Positions 1 to 8,745 are shown, counted from the first letter of the stretch. The stretch is DNA of 64,000 nt from Mycolicibacterium septicum DSM 44393 (GCF_000455325.1 NZ_HG322951.1:1774867-1838866), one strand, 5' to 3'. Numbers and translations: made by a program. Notes: a model not told the origin generated them from the letters alone.

Positions 1-377
1 ACCGAGCCGACCCGATGATCACCGGAGAGCAGCAGGAACGAGCCCATCGCGATGGCATGTCCGGTCGCGGCCATGATCACCGGCACCGGGAAGGTCAGAC
101 ACCGCACCGATAGCTCGAAGCCTCCGGCGAGCATGGCCAGGGTCGCCGCCGGATCGCCGGCCGAGAACACGCTCAGGTCGAACCCGCCGCTGAACACCTT
201 CGAATTGCCCGCCAGCACCACGGCTTTCACGTCGCCGGCAGCCGCGCCTGCGGCCGCCTGATCCAGCGCCGCGTTGATCTCGGCCTGCATCGCAGGCGAC
301 AGTGCGTTGACTTTGCCGTCGTCCATCGTGATCGTGGCCACGGCATCGTTGAGCTCGTAGCTCACCAGGCTGCTCAT
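1..377 (-). CDS. echA3: Enoyl-CoA hydratase/isomerase family protein, amino-terminal part (cut by window edge)
   Basis: This is a crotonase-fold protein; 125 codons are present and the carboxyl-terminal half lies beyond position 1. The reverse-strand ATG at 375-377 begins MSSLVSYELNDAVATITMDD and continues with the crotonase oxyanion-hole stretch FSGGFDL and the central motif VIMAATGHAIAMGSFLLLSG. Family members hydrate enoyl-CoA or isomerise acyl-CoA thioesters, usually in beta-oxidation. The symbol rests on similarity as I recall it and on synteny with the mycobacterial echA3-to-hadABC block; the true substrate is not visible. It is followed on the minus-strand side by an unrelated membrane protein gene ending at 401. 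Confidence 0.85.
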   Translation of the reverse strand, partial: MSSLVSYELNDAVATITMDDGKVNALSPAMQAEINAALDQAAAGAAAGDVKAVVLAGNSKVFSGGFDLSVFSAGDPAATLAMLAGGFELSVRCLTFPVPVIMAATGHAIAMGSFLLLSGDHRVGS

Positions 378-400
378 CGCACTGATGCTAGCGAGTGGCC

Positions 401-1252
401 TCAGGCCCGATGACGCCTGCCGGAGGTTGCCGCCGGTTTGATCAGGTCGGTCTCGGGATCGTCATCGTCGTAATCGTCGTCGTCATCGTCATGACTGGCC
501 TCGTACCGGTCGCGCCAGCGGGACCGCACCTCGGTGCCCAGGGCATTGATGCGGTTGATCTCGTTCCGCAGCGTCTGCTCGTCGGACTCCTTGGCCGCGT
601 ACTGGAAATAGGTCAGCACACCGCGCAACAACTCCAGCTTCTGCTTCTCCCGGCGCGCCTGGTCATGGGTGGTCAGCAGCTCCATGCGGTCCACCGGCGG
701 CAGCGTCGCCCAATCCAGCACCGCGGTGTTGCGCAGCTTGCGGCCGCTGGGCTTGCCGGGTGAGCCCGGCTCGTCGTAGTAGGTGACCGCGCCGTCGAAG
801 CGGGACGCGATCGCCTCGCCCAACTGCTTGCGGTCCAGCGCCGAATCCCACACGATGCGCCACTCCTGCGACGGCGCCAGGTACGGGATCTCGGCGGGCA
901 GGTTCAACGGCACGATGTCGACGAAGTTGTCGTCGTAGGAGCTCTCGTACTTGCCGACCGTCGGCGGGTTCGCGAACTCGAACCGCAAACCGTAGGCCGG
1001 CCGTTGCCCGTAGTTGCGGACGACGAGTTCGACCAGGTGCCAATCGGCACTGCTGGGCTCCATGAACATCGACACGTTCGGCTGAGTCAGCTCGGCCTGC
1101 CGCTCCTTGGCCTTCAGATACTGCCGCCACGCATAGATCAGCGCGATGACGACGACGATGATCGCCACCCATGCTGCGAGCGCAGTCCACGCACCCGGTT
1201 CGAAACTAGCCAACTCACGCCCCCGCTCCGTGACTGAATCGATGATCCCCAC
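401..1252 (-). CDS. Conserved membrane-anchored protein with polyaspartate tail, function unknown
   Basis: The product is 283 residues. One amino-terminal transmembrane segment of about 24 residues (WTALAAWVAIIVVVIALIYA) is followed by a basic stop-transfer stretch, so the bulk should be cytoplasmic. The remainder has no catalytic motif I recognise. Near the carboxyl end the chain becomes almost purely acidic (DDDDDDYDDDD), followed by a short basic end (SGRRHRA). The start was taken as GTG at 1250-1252, with a TTG one codon upstream as the alternative; neither has a good Shine-Dalgarno. Its position between echA3 and the glyoxalase-like gene matches an uncharacterised mycobacterial exported or membrane protein at the same place in the conserved block. 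Confidence 0.75.
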   Translation of the reverse strand: MGIIDSVTERGRELASFEPGAWTALAAWVAIIVVVIALIYAWRQYLKAKERQAELTQPNVSMFMEPSSADWHLVELVVRNYGQRPAYGLRFEFANPPTVGKYESSYDDNFVDIVPLNLPAEIPYLAPSQEWRIVWDSALDRKQLGEAIASRFDGAVTYYDEPGSPGKPSGRKLRNTAVLDWATLPPVDRMELLTTHDQARREKQKLELLRGVLTYFQYAAKESDEQTLRNEINRINALGTEVRSRWRDRYEASHDDDDDDYDDDDPETDLIKPAATSGRRHRA

Positions 1253-1325
1253 CAAGTGGGTATATCACGGACATCAGGTGCGGGCAGCGGTCCGGCTCAG
1301 CAAACTCTGGCCAAAACCGGCCGTC

Positions 1326-2315
1326 TCACGAGGCGATGGCGGTGAGGATGTCGCGCTGCACGGTCGGGGTCACCGGCCTGTGCACCAACCGCTCACCACG
1401 GGCCAGCCACTCGGTATCGGCCCATTCGATACGCGCGGGCAGTCGCCGCCAATAGTGCGGGTGCGAACGCAGGTACACCTCGACACTCGCGTGCACCTTC
1501 GCGTCCAGCGGCGCCCGGCACCGACCGATCGCCGATGCGGTCCCGGCCAGAGCGTCGACGTCGGTGGGGCAGGCTGTGTTGTCGACGACGTGCAGCCCGG
1601 CGGCGATGGCCCCGTCCAGCATCCAGTCCAGGGCGATGTCGGCCAGTGGCCAGCACGCACCCGTGCCACCGGTGACGTCGCAGCGGGCTCCCCGGAACCA
1701 GACTTCGTCGAGGCGCTCGCTGTACCGCACGGTCCGGCGCCCGCCGTCCACGCCCACCGCATGCCGGCCCGATTCCACCGTCGGCAGCGGACCCATCTGC
1801 TGTTTGGTGCCCGGAGTGGCCGTCGCGTTCCACAGTCCGACGAACCGCACCGGCACCGCGGGGTCGCGGTCGCCGACGAGTTGCGCCGCCAGCACCCTGA
1901 TCTGCCGCCAATCCTGTGGGGTGCGCGGGGTGCGGGGCAGTACGTAGGTGGCGAGCGCGTAGTCCAGTACGTCGTCGGAGTGGGCCGGCAACAGGCCGAC
2001 CGTGCCGAGCAGGGTGGCCAGCTCGCCCGCGCGATGTCCGCCTTCGCCACCGCCGAACACGAAGATCCGGTCGCCTGGATCCCAGGCGTCCCCGAGGAAT
2101 CGGTATGCCTCGACGATGGCGGCTCGGGCTTCGCTGACGGCATCGCCGCGGCGGCCCGGCGTGATTCTTCGGCCGTGTCGTATGGCCGTGCCGCTGTGAT
2201 ACCAGTTCAGCTGTTCGGTGTCGTCCAGCAACCGAAACAGCATCTCGGTATTCGAAGCGTCACGGAGCCCGGGATGTTCATCTGTGTGGTCGAAGCACAG
2301 CACGATGTTCTTCAC
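1326..2315 (-). CDS. DUF2235 family protein, apparently catalytically degenerate
   Basis: The 329-residue product matches the DUF2235 fold (alpha/beta hydrolase-like, including the Tle1 phospholipase effectors). Family landmarks are IVLCFDHT at the amino end, IFVFGGGEGGHRAGELATLL where GFSRGA is usual, FVGLWNATA where WDTVG is usual, and VWFRGARCDVTGG followed by LADIALDWML where VHSDVGGGY is usual. The serine nucleophile, the aspartate and the histidine of the expected triad are thus replaced by Glu, Asn and Arg or Ala. The GTG start at 2313-2315 is preceded by a strong GGCGGGGG ribosome binding site; a TTG eight codons upstream is the alternative. No secretion-system genes are nearby. I infer a non-catalytic or altered-activity protein. 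Confidence 0.75.
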   Translation of the reverse strand: MKNIVLCFDHTDEHPGLRDASNTEMLFRLLDDTEQLNWYHSGTAIRHGRRITPGRRGDAVSEARAAIVEAYRFLGDAWDPGDRIFVFGGGEGGHRAGELATLLGTVGLLPAHSDDVLDYALATYVLPRTPRTPQDWRQIRVLAAQLVGDRDPAVPVRFVGLWNATATPGTKQQMGPLPTVESGRHAVGVDGGRRTVRYSERLDEVWFRGARCDVTGGTGACWPLADIALDWMLDGAIAAGLHVVDNTACPTDVDALAGTASAIGRCRAPLDAKVHASVEVYLRSHPHYWRRLPARIEWADTEWLARGERLVHRPVTPTVQRDILTAIAS

Positions 2316-2331
2316 GATGACCCCCGCCGGG

Positions 2332-2364
2332 ACTGTCAACTACTGCTCAACTATTGCTGACAGT
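2332..2364. promoter_or_regulatory. Inverted and direct repeats upstream of the DUF2235 gene
   Basis: ACTGTCA at 2332-2338 is repeated inverted as TGACAGT at 2358-2364. Between them two 11-bp direct copies of AACTAYTGCTS abut at 2338-2348 and 2349-2359. The cluster starts 17 bp upstream of the chosen DUF2235 start, in a locally AT-rich stretch, so it could be an operator or promoter element. There is no linked regulator and no direct evidence. Confidence 0.3.
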
Positions 2365-2555
2365 TACTTTGCCGGGTCCGCAAGCAGATGTCCTGAGTAT
2401 TGCACTACTCGAATCGCGGAAAACGGTGCATAGTTCCTATTGCAACCGATTTGGCAACGAAATCCGTGGCAGTAGGTCGGTAGCAAGGTGCAATTGCCCC
2501 GTTGCGGCGGCGTTAATTCAGCGGATTCCGCATTTGGCCCGACTGAAACGATTCA

Positions 2556-3281
2556 TCAGCCGCCCATCAACATGCGCCATTGGTCGAGGTTTGACGCCCG
2601 ATACACGTAGTTGCTGCGTTTGACCTCATCGAGCGGGGCGCTCGGTTCTTCCGAGTACCAGTGCCCGGGGAAGACGGTGGGGTCTCCGGGCAGCTTGGCC
2701 AGCGCCTGGAGGCTGCGGAACATGTCGTCGACATTGCCGCCGGGAAAGTCGGTGCGCCCGCATCCGTCGAGGAACAACGTGTCCCCGGCGACCAGTCGGC
2801 CGCCCAACAGGAAGCACTGGCTGCCCGGGGTGTGACCGGGAGTGTGGAGTAGCTCGATCTCCACCGCGCCGACCGAAACCTTGTCGCCGTGCACGTGCTC
2901 GGTCAGCTCGCTCTGCGCGATCCCGGTGACCTGGGAGACCCAGTTGGCCTCGTGGGTGTTGACGTGGACCGGCACGCTCTGGCGTTCCAGCAGCTCGGCG
3001 AGGCCCTTGAGGGAGAAGCCCGCCATCGTGCCGCCGACGTGGTCGGGGTGGTGATGGGTGACCAGCACGCCGGACAGGTGCATGCCGTCGTTCTCGAGCG
3101 CGTCGACCAGATCGTTGGCCGCATACGCGGGGTCGACGACCACGGCATCGCCGGTCTCGCGGTCGCCGATCAGGTACGAGAAGTTGCGCATCTGCTGGGC
3201 GATCACGTCGCCGGCCGCGTAGTCGCGACCTGACAACAACTGCCGGAAGTACAAGCGGTCATCAACCGTGGGCTCGGACAT
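2556..3281 (-). CDS. MBL-fold metallo-hydrolase (glyoxalase II-like)
   Basis: The 241-residue metallo-beta-lactamase-fold hydrolase carries the metal-binding signature THHHPDHVGG at about residues 75-84, then HTPGHTPGSQ, the bridging aspartate in GDTLF, and a distal PGHWYSEEPSAP. This is the residue set of glyoxalase II, persulfide dioxygenase and related thioester hydrolases. The ATG start at 3279-3281 begins MSEPTVDDRLYFRQLLSGRD. It occupies the place of the glyoxalase II-like gene upstream of thrT in mycobacteria. The exact substrate (S-lactoyl thiol or another thioester) cannot be told from the motifs. It diverges from the nsrR-hmp operon, with 125 bp between the two start codons. Confidence 0.85.
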   Translation of the reverse strand: MSEPTVDDRLYFRQLLSGRDYAAGDVIAQQMRNFSYLIGDRETGDAVVVDPAYAANDLVDALENDGMHLSGVLVTHHHPDHVGGTMAGFSLKGLAELLERQSVPVHVNTHEANWVSQVTGIAQSELTEHVHGDKVSVGAVEIELLHTPGHTPGSQCFLLGGRLVAGDTLFLDGCGRTDFPGGNVDDMFRSLQALAKLPGDPTVFPGHWYSEEPSAPLDEVKRSNYVYRASNLDQWRMLMGG

Positions 3282-3333
3282 CAGTCAAGACTATTGCGGC
3301 CCGGTTCGGGCATCCTCGCAGGTCTAAAAACCG

Positions 3334-3347
3334 CACGTCATGACGTG
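3334..3347. promoter_or_regulatory. Perfect 14-bp palindrome between MBL hydrolase and nsrR
   Basis: CACGTCATGACGTG reads the same on both strands. It lies in the divergent intergenic region, 53 bp from the MBL start and 60 bp from the nsrR start. It may be a regulator binding site, but the cognate factor is unknown. Confidence 0.3.
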
Positions 3348-3367
3348 TTTGAACCCACATCCAATAA

Positions 3368-3391
3368 AACTCGCATCAAAAATGCGGAATT
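3368..3391. promoter_or_regulatory. Candidate NsrR operator
   Basis: CGCAT at 3372-3376 and ATGCG at 3382-3386 form an inverted repeat around CAAAA, flanked by AACT on the left and GAATT on the right. This AT-edged, roughly 24-bp dyad sits just upstream of the nsrR start, as expected for autoregulation by an NsrR-type repressor. The assignment rests on position and shape only. Confidence 0.4.
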
Positions 3392-3406
3392 ACTAGCGTG
3401 ATCGGT

Positions 3407-3856
3407 ATGCACCTCACCCGGTTCACCGACCTAGGACTGCGCACGCTGATGCTGCTGGCCTCGGGTGAGTCCGAGGACCGCCGCATCACCACCCGCACCA
3501 TCGCGTCAGGGGCCAACGCGTCGGAGCATCACGTCGCCAAGGCGGTGTCCAAGCTGTCCGAGCTGGGCATGGTGCACGCCCGGCGGGGCCGGGTCGGGGG
3601 ACTGATGCTCACCGACGCCGGGCGCAACGCCTCGATCGGCTGGCTGGTGCGCGAACTCGAAGGTGATCGCGAGGTCATCGAATGCGGCGGGGATTCCCCG
3701 TGTCCGCTCATCGCGGCCTGCCGGCTCCGCCGCGTGCTGGCCGACGCCAAGGAGGCGTTCTACCGGGAGCTCGACCGCTACACCGTGACAGACCTGACGG
3801 CAGACAACCGCCTGCCGATTGTTTTGCAACTCACAACCGAAGGGAATCTCCGATGA
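3407..3856 (+). CDS. nsrR: Rrf2-family nitric oxide sensor NsrR
   Basis: This 149-residue winged-helix regulator starts MHLTRFTDLGLRTLMLLAS, typical of NsrR. Three cysteines at residues 93, 99 and 105 (spacing C-x5-C-x5-C within ECGGDSPCPLIAAC) form the Fe-S cluster ligand set used by NsrR to sense NO, at the same positions as I recall for the Streptomyces protein. ATG at 3407 was chosen because homologues begin MHLTRF; an in-frame GTG at 3398 is the alternative. The stop codon overlaps the hmp start by four bases (ATGA), so the pair is a translationally coupled operon. NsrR is expected to repress hmp until NO damages its cluster. Confidence 0.9.
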   Translation: MHLTRFTDLGLRTLMLLASGESEDRRITTRTIASGANASEHHVAKAVSKLSELGMVHARRGRVGGLMLTDAGRNASIGWLVRELEGDREVIECGGDSPCPLIAACRLRRVLADAKEAFYRELDRYTVTDLTADNRLPIVLQLTTEGNLR

Positions 3857-5088
3857 CCGTCACCAGCCCCGAGCCGTCTGCGGTACGCGACGAACTGGAG
3901 CCGCACCACGCCGAGATCGTCTCGGCGACACTGCCTCTCATCGGCGCGCACATCGACGAGATCACTTCGGAGTTCTACCGGCGGCTGTTTGCCAACCACC
4001 CCGAGTTGCTGCGCAACCTGTTCAACCGCGGCAACCAGGCCCAGGGTGCCCAGCAGCGCGCACTGGCGGCCTCGATCGCCACGTTCGCCACCCACCTGGT
4101 CAACCCGGACCTGCCGCATCCGTCGGCCCTGCTGGCGCGCATCGGTCACAAGCACGCCTCGCTCGGCATCACCGCCGACCAGTACCCGATCGTGCACGAC
4201 AACCTGTTCGCCGCGATCGTGGAGGTGCTCGGTGCGGAGACCGTGACCGCCGAGGTGGCCGAGGCCTGGGACCGGGTCTACTGGATCATGGCCGACACCC
4301 TGATCGCGCTGGAGCGGGATCTGTACGCGGGTGCCGGCGTCGAACCCGGTGACGTCTTCCGGCGCCTGCGCGTCGTCTCCCGCGTCGACGATCCGTCCGG
4401 TGCGGTGCTCGTCACGGTCCGCGCCGCCGAGCCCGTCAACTTCGCCGCCGGACAGTACGTATCGGTCGGCGTGACGCTGCCCGACGGTGCCCGTCAGCTA
4501 CGCCAGTACAGCCTGGTCGGCGCACCCGGGTCCACCGATCTGACGTTTGCGGTCAAGCCGGTGGACGCCGTCGCGGACCAGCCCGCGGGCGAGGTGTCGT
4601 CGTGGATCCGGGCCAACCTCTGCGTCGGCGACCTGCTCGACGTCACGGTGCCCTTCGGCGACCTGTACAACGGCGGCCGGCCCGACGGCCCGCTGGTGCT
4701 GGTGTCGGCGGGGATCGGGGTCACCCCGATGGTCGGCATCCTGGAGTTCCTGGCCGCCGAGGCACCCGACACCCACGTGCGGGTCCTGCACGCCGACCGC
4801 AGCGACAACGGTCACCCGCTGCGGGAACGTCAGCACGAGCTGATCGACGCACTGCCCAACGCGAGCCTCGACCTCTGGTACGAGGACGGCGTCACCGGAG
4901 GGGCGGCCGGTGTACACGCCGGCCTGCTCAAGCTCGACGGCATCGAACTGCCCGCCGACGCCGCCTACTACCTGTGCGGCGGGGCCGGCTTCGTCGAGGC
5001 GGTCCGCACCCAGCTGACCGGGCGCGGCGTCGCCGTCGAGCGGGTGCATTGCGAGCTGTTCGCACCCAACGATTGGCTCCTGGACTAG
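3853..5088 (+). CDS. hmp: Flavohemoglobin (nitric oxide dioxygenase)
   Basis: The 411-residue protein has an amino-terminal globin domain (about 1-150), then an FAD-binding domain with RQYSL and an NAD-binding domain with VSAGIGVTPMVGILEFL. This is the full flavohemoglobin architecture, which oxidises NO to nitrate using O2 and NAD(P)H in the cytoplasm. The globin part contains ITSEFYRRLFANHPELLRNL (tyrosine B10 region) and a proximal-histidine stretch RIGHKHASLGI. The ATG at 3853 overlaps the nsrR stop, giving a two-gene NO-response operon. No obvious terminator follows; tRNA genes begin about 110 bp downstream from their own promoter. Confidence 0.93.
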   Translation: MTVTSPEPSAVRDELEPHHAEIVSATLPLIGAHIDEITSEFYRRLFANHPELLRNLFNRGNQAQGAQQRALAASIATFATHLVNPDLPHPSALLARIGHKHASLGITADQYPIVHDNLFAAIVEVLGAETVTAEVAEAWDRVYWIMADTLIALERDLYAGAGVEPGDVFRRLRVVSRVDDPSGAVLVTVRAAEPVNFAAGQYVSVGVTLPDGARQLRQYSLVGAPGSTDLTFAVKPVDAVADQPAGEVSSWIRANLCVGDLLDVTVPFGDLYNGGRPDGPLVLVSAGIGVTPMVGILEFLAAEAPDTHVRVLHADRSDNGHPLRERQHELIDALPNASLDLWYEDGVTGGAAGVHAGLLKLDGIELPADAAYYLCGGAGFVEAVRTQLTGRGVAVERVHCELFAPNDWLLD

Positions 5089-5133
5089 CCGACCAGGGAA
5101 AATAGCTCCTCGGCGGCCGCGTTGACCTGCGGT

Positions 5134-5163
5134 TTGGTGCGGCTGCCGGGGAGGTTGTACCCT
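5134..5163 (+). promoter_or_regulatory. Possible promoter for thrT
   Basis: TTGGTG at 5134-5139 and TACCCT at 5158-5163 are separated by 18 bp and lie 37 bp upstream of the tRNA-Thr 5' end. The -10 fits the mycobacterial TANNNT pattern. Confidence 0.35.
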
Positions 5164-5199
5164 CTTTAAGGCCCCGCAGCCGCAACGCCGCGGGGACAA

Positions 5200-5272
5200 G
5201 CCCCCTTAGCTCAGTCGGCAGAGCGTTTCCATGGTAAGGAAAAGGTCAACGGTTCGATTCCGTTAGGGGGCT
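5200..5272 (+). tRNA. thrT: tRNA-Thr (GGT)
   Basis: The 73-nt cloverleaf has acceptor arms GCCCCCT and AGGGGGC with discriminator T, D-stem GCTC/GAGC, anticodon stem TTTCC/GGAAA with loop ATGGTAA (anticodon GGT), and T-stem AACGG/CCGTT with TTCGATT loop. CCA is not encoded. The thrT-metT-rpmG order is conserved in mycobacteria. Confidence 0.95.
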
Positions 5273-5341
5273 CGGTGGACGCCAGGCGAGCGAAGCGACG
5301 CGGGAGTATCCGGACGTGGAGCCCCACCTGGGACCCTCCGG

Positions 5342-5415
5342 GGCGGTGTAGCTCAGCTGGTTAGAGCGCACGACTCATAATCGTGAGGTCGGGAGATCGA
5401 GCCTCCCCACCGCTA
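5342..5415 (+). tRNA. metT: tRNA-Met (CAT), elongator type
   Basis: The 74-nt cloverleaf has acceptor GGCGGTG pairing with CACCGCT (one G-U at the end), anticodon stem CACGA/TCGTG with loop CTCATAA (anticodon CAT), and T-stem GGGAG/CTCCC. The paired 1-72 position and the rest of the sequence fit elongator rather than initiator tRNA. Confidence 0.93.
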
Positions 5416-5461
5416 CAGGAACATCAAAAGCAGAGCGTGATTTTGAGCAGGGAGAACTGAC

Positions 5462-5629
5462 GTGGCGTCGAGTACCGACGTACGGCCGAAGATCACTTTG
5501 GCGTGCGAGGTGTGCAAGCACCGCAACTACATCACCAAGAAGAACCGCCGCAACGATCCCGACCGGCTCGAGATCAAGAAGTTCTGCCCGAACTGCGGCA
5601 CGCACCAGCCGCACAAAGAGTCGCGGTAG
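5462..5629 (+). CDS. rpmG: 50S ribosomal protein L33
   Basis: This 55-residue ribosomal protein starts at GTG 5462, just after a GGGAG ribosome binding site. It contains two CxxC pairs (CEVC and CPNC), so it is the zinc-binding C+ form of L33. Its position between metT and hadA matches rpmG2 of other mycobacteria. In actinobacteria the zinc-free paralogue elsewhere in the genome usually replaces this form under zinc limitation; that second copy is not in this window. Confidence 0.93.
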
Positions 5630-5638
5630 CCATTCGCT

Positions 5639-6103
5639 GTGGCTCTTTCGACCAGCATCGTCGGGATGCACTACCGGCATCCTGAGCACTACGAGGTCGG
5701 GCGCGAGAAGATCCGCGAACACGCGATCGCGGTCAAGAACGATGGTGCGTTCTACCACGACGAGGCTGCCGCAGCCGAGCTCGGATACGACTCGGTGCTG
5801 GCGCCGCTGACCTTCATCTGCATTTTCGGTTACCAGGCGCAGTGGGCCTTCTTCGAGTGGGCCGAGATCGGCATCCAGGATGCTCAGATCGTCCAGGTCG
5901 ACCAGGAGCTGAAGTTCCACAAGCCGGTCAAGGCCGGCGACAAGCTGTACTGCGACGTCTACGTGCATTCCGTGCGCAAGGCGCACGGCACCGACATCAT
6001 CGTGACCAAGAACATCATCACCAATGACAATGGTGAGGTGGTCCAGGAGGCCTACACGACCCTGGCGGGGCGTGCGGGCGACGGAGAAGAGGGTTTTAAC
6101 TGA
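5639..6103 (+). CDS. hadA: (3R)-hydroxyacyl-ACP dehydratase subunit HadA
   Basis: The 154-residue hot-dog-fold protein begins at GTG 5639 (MALSTSIVGMHYRHPEHYEVG). HadA pairs with HadB to dehydrate 3-hydroxyacyl-ACP in the FAS-II cycle that elongates mycolic acid precursors. Landmarks are LAPLTFICIFGY, QIVQVDQELKF and HGTDIIVTKNI. HadA lacks the catalytic dyad and supports substrate binding. The stop codon shares one base with the hadB start, so expression is coupled. The gene is in the target region of isoxyl and thiacetazone in mycobacteria. Confidence 0.95.
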   Translation: MALSTSIVGMHYRHPEHYEVGREKIREHAIAVKNDGAFYHDEAAAAELGYDSVLAPLTFICIFGYQAQWAFFEWAEIGIQDAQIVQVDQELKFHKPVKAGDKLYCDVYVHSVRKAHGTDIIVTKNIITNDNGEVVQEAYTTLAGRAGDGEEGFN

Positions 6104-6531
6104 TGGCGCTGCGCGAGTTCAGTTCGGTCAAGGTCGGCGACACGCTCCCCGAGCGGGTGATCCCGCTGACCCGTGGAGATCTGGTCAACTACGCCGGTGT
6201 GTCCGGTGACCTCAACCCGATCCACTGGGACGACGAGATCGCCAAGCAGGTCGGCCTCGACACCGCGATCGCCCACGGCATGCTGACCATGGGCCTTGGC
6301 GGCGGCTACGTCACCGAATGGGTCGGCGACCCGGCCGCGGTGACCGAGTACAACGTCCGCTTCACCGCGGTGGTGCCGGTGCCCAACGACGGTGTCGGCG
6401 CCGAGATCGTCTTCAACGGACGCGTGAAGTCCGTGGATCCCGAAGCGAAACTGGTCACCGTCGCCATCTCGGCGACCGCAGGCGGAAAGAAGATCTTCGG
6501 GCGGGCCATAGCGACCGCGAAACTGGCGTAA
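6103..6531 (+). CDS. hadB: (3R)-hydroxyacyl-ACP dehydratase subunit HadB (catalytic)
   Basis: The 142-residue protein carries the R-hydratase signature YAGVSGDLNPIHWDDEIA followed by IAHGMLTMG, with the catalytic Asp and His of the hydratase-2 motif in GDLNPIHW. HadB supplies the active site to both HadAB (early elongation) and HadBC (late elongation) in FAS-II. The gene overlaps hadA by one base and is followed 13 bp later by hadC, forming a three-gene operon. Confidence 0.95.
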   Translation: MALREFSSVKVGDTLPERVIPLTRGDLVNYAGVSGDLNPIHWDDEIAKQVGLDTAIAHGMLTMGLGGGYVTEWVGDPAAVTEYNVRFTAVVPVPNDGVGAEIVFNGRVKSVDPEAKLVTVAISATAGGKKIFGRAIATAKLA

Positions 6532-6544
6532 GGAGTTCTGGGCC

Positions 6545-7054
6545 ATGGCACTCAAGGCTGACATCCGGGGAATGGTCTGGAAGTATCCGCACCCGTTCCT
6601 GATCGGCCGCGAGCAGATCCGTCAGTACGCCAAGGCCGTCAAGGCCATGGACCCGGCCAGCCACGACGAGGCTGCCGCCGCCGAACTCGGCCATGACGCC
6701 CTGGTCGCCCCGCTGACTTTCGCCTCAACGCTGGCGCTGCTGGTGCAGGAGCACTTCTTCCAGAACGTCGACATCGGCATGGAAACCAAGCAGATCGTCC
6801 AGGTGGACCAGAAGTTCGTGTACCGCAAGCCGCTCAAGGCCGGCGATCAGCTGCACGCCGTCATGGAGATCACCTCTGTCGAGGAGCGCTTCGGCGCCGA
6901 CATCGTCGTCACCCACAACGTCTGCACCGATGACGACGGGGCAGTGGTCCTTGAGGCGATCACCACGATGATGGGTCACGACGCCGACGATTCCATCCAG
7001 GTGAAGTGGGATCCGGAAACCGGCAAGGTCGTGCGGAAGGCCGCCGGGGAGTAG
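6545..7054 (+). CDS. hadC: (3R)-hydroxyacyl-ACP dehydratase subunit HadC
   Basis: The 169-residue hot-dog protein is a paralogue of HadA, sharing the DEAAAAELG, VAPLTFAS, KQIVQVDQKFVYRKP and FGADIVVTHNV stretches. It is the accessory subunit of HadBC, which acts on longer chains during mycolate elongation. The ATG at 6545 has an AGGAG ribosome binding site just after the hadB stop. The HadA/HadC resemblance suggests an old duplication flanking hadB. Confidence 0.94.
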   Translation: MALKADIRGMVWKYPHPFLIGREQIRQYAKAVKAMDPASHDEAAAAELGHDALVAPLTFASTLALLVQEHFFQNVDIGMETKQIVQVDQKFVYRKPLKAGDQLHAVMEITSVEERFGADIVVTHNVCTDDDGAVVLEAITTMMGHDADDSIQVKWDPETGKVVRKAAGE

Positions 7055-7216
7055 CAATCGATTAGTAGATGGCACCTACGCCGGGGTACACTCGGCATTC
7101 GGGGTTTTTCCCATTTCAGCGCGCTGTCCGTCGGCTTTACCATCGAACGGGCCGCGCGCGAATTGTGTAAGCCTCGACGCAGTACGGTGACGAAAGCGCC
7201 AGAAAGTCACCAACAG

Positions 7217-7289
<73 letters not shown>

Positions 7290-7359
7290 CTCAAACTGAA
7301 TACTCGACAACGTGTGGACACTGGAAGGTGAACACACAAACCAGGATGAAAGGCATGCG

Positions 7360-7827
7360 GTGAGCGACGAGCGCGAAGGTGCCGGCTCCGCAGACGACAC
7401 TGGAACCGACGCTGGCACCGACACCGGGGCAACGGACACCACCCACGGCCAGACCGCTGTGGTGACCCGGCCGCTGCGCCCGACCGGCAAGCGGACCCGT
7501 CGTGGCGTGGCTGCTGAGGCCGACGGTGACGAGGCCGCCGAGGGCGACGCGTCGGGCGACGACGTCGAGGCCGACTCCGGTAAGTCGAAGAAGGCCAAGA
7601 AGAACGCGAAGGCCACGAAGGCCGGGCCGTCGCGGAACCCGATCATGTTCGTCGTCAACTACCTGCGGCAGGTCGTTGCCGAGCTCCGCAAGGTGATCTG
7701 GCCGAACCGCAAGCAGATGGTCAGCTACACCACGGTGGTGCTGGTCTTCCTGGTGTTCATGGTTGCGCTGATCTCCGGCGCCGACCTTGGACTGGCGCGG
7801 CTGGTGTCGCTGGTGTTCGGCACCTGA
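7360..7827 (+). CDS. secE: Preprotein translocase subunit SecE
   Basis: The 155-residue protein has a long charged, low-complexity amino-terminal extension (about 90 residues), then the conserved SecE core [24 protein letters not shown] and a single transmembrane helix. SecE clamps SecY in the Sec translocon. GTG at 7360 was chosen because AAAGG lies just upstream and homologues start MSDE; reading further upstream would run towards the tRNA. The gene is followed 27 bp later by nusG. Confidence 0.93.
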   Translation: MSDEREGAGSADDTGTDAGTDTGATDTTHGQTAVVTRPLRPTGKRTRRGVAAEADGDEAAEGDASGDDVEADSGKSKKAKKNAKATKAGPSRNPIMFVVNYLRQVVAELRKVIWPNRKQMVSYTTVVLVFLVFMVALISGADLGLARLVSLVFGT

Positions 7828-7839
7828 TCCGGAATTTGA

Positions 7840-8676
<837 letters not shown>

Positions 8677-8745
8677 TCGCCACAGCGGCTAGAAACAACG
8701 GGCGTTTCACGCCCTTGGATGAGCAAGTAAAGGAACACCAGAAGC

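Noticed and set aside
2354..2623. Plus-strand frame of 89 codons between DUF2235 and MBL genes
   Set aside because: It overlaps the MBL gene end, has no ribosome binding site and no recognisable sequence. The region is better seen as an AT-rich intergenic stretch.
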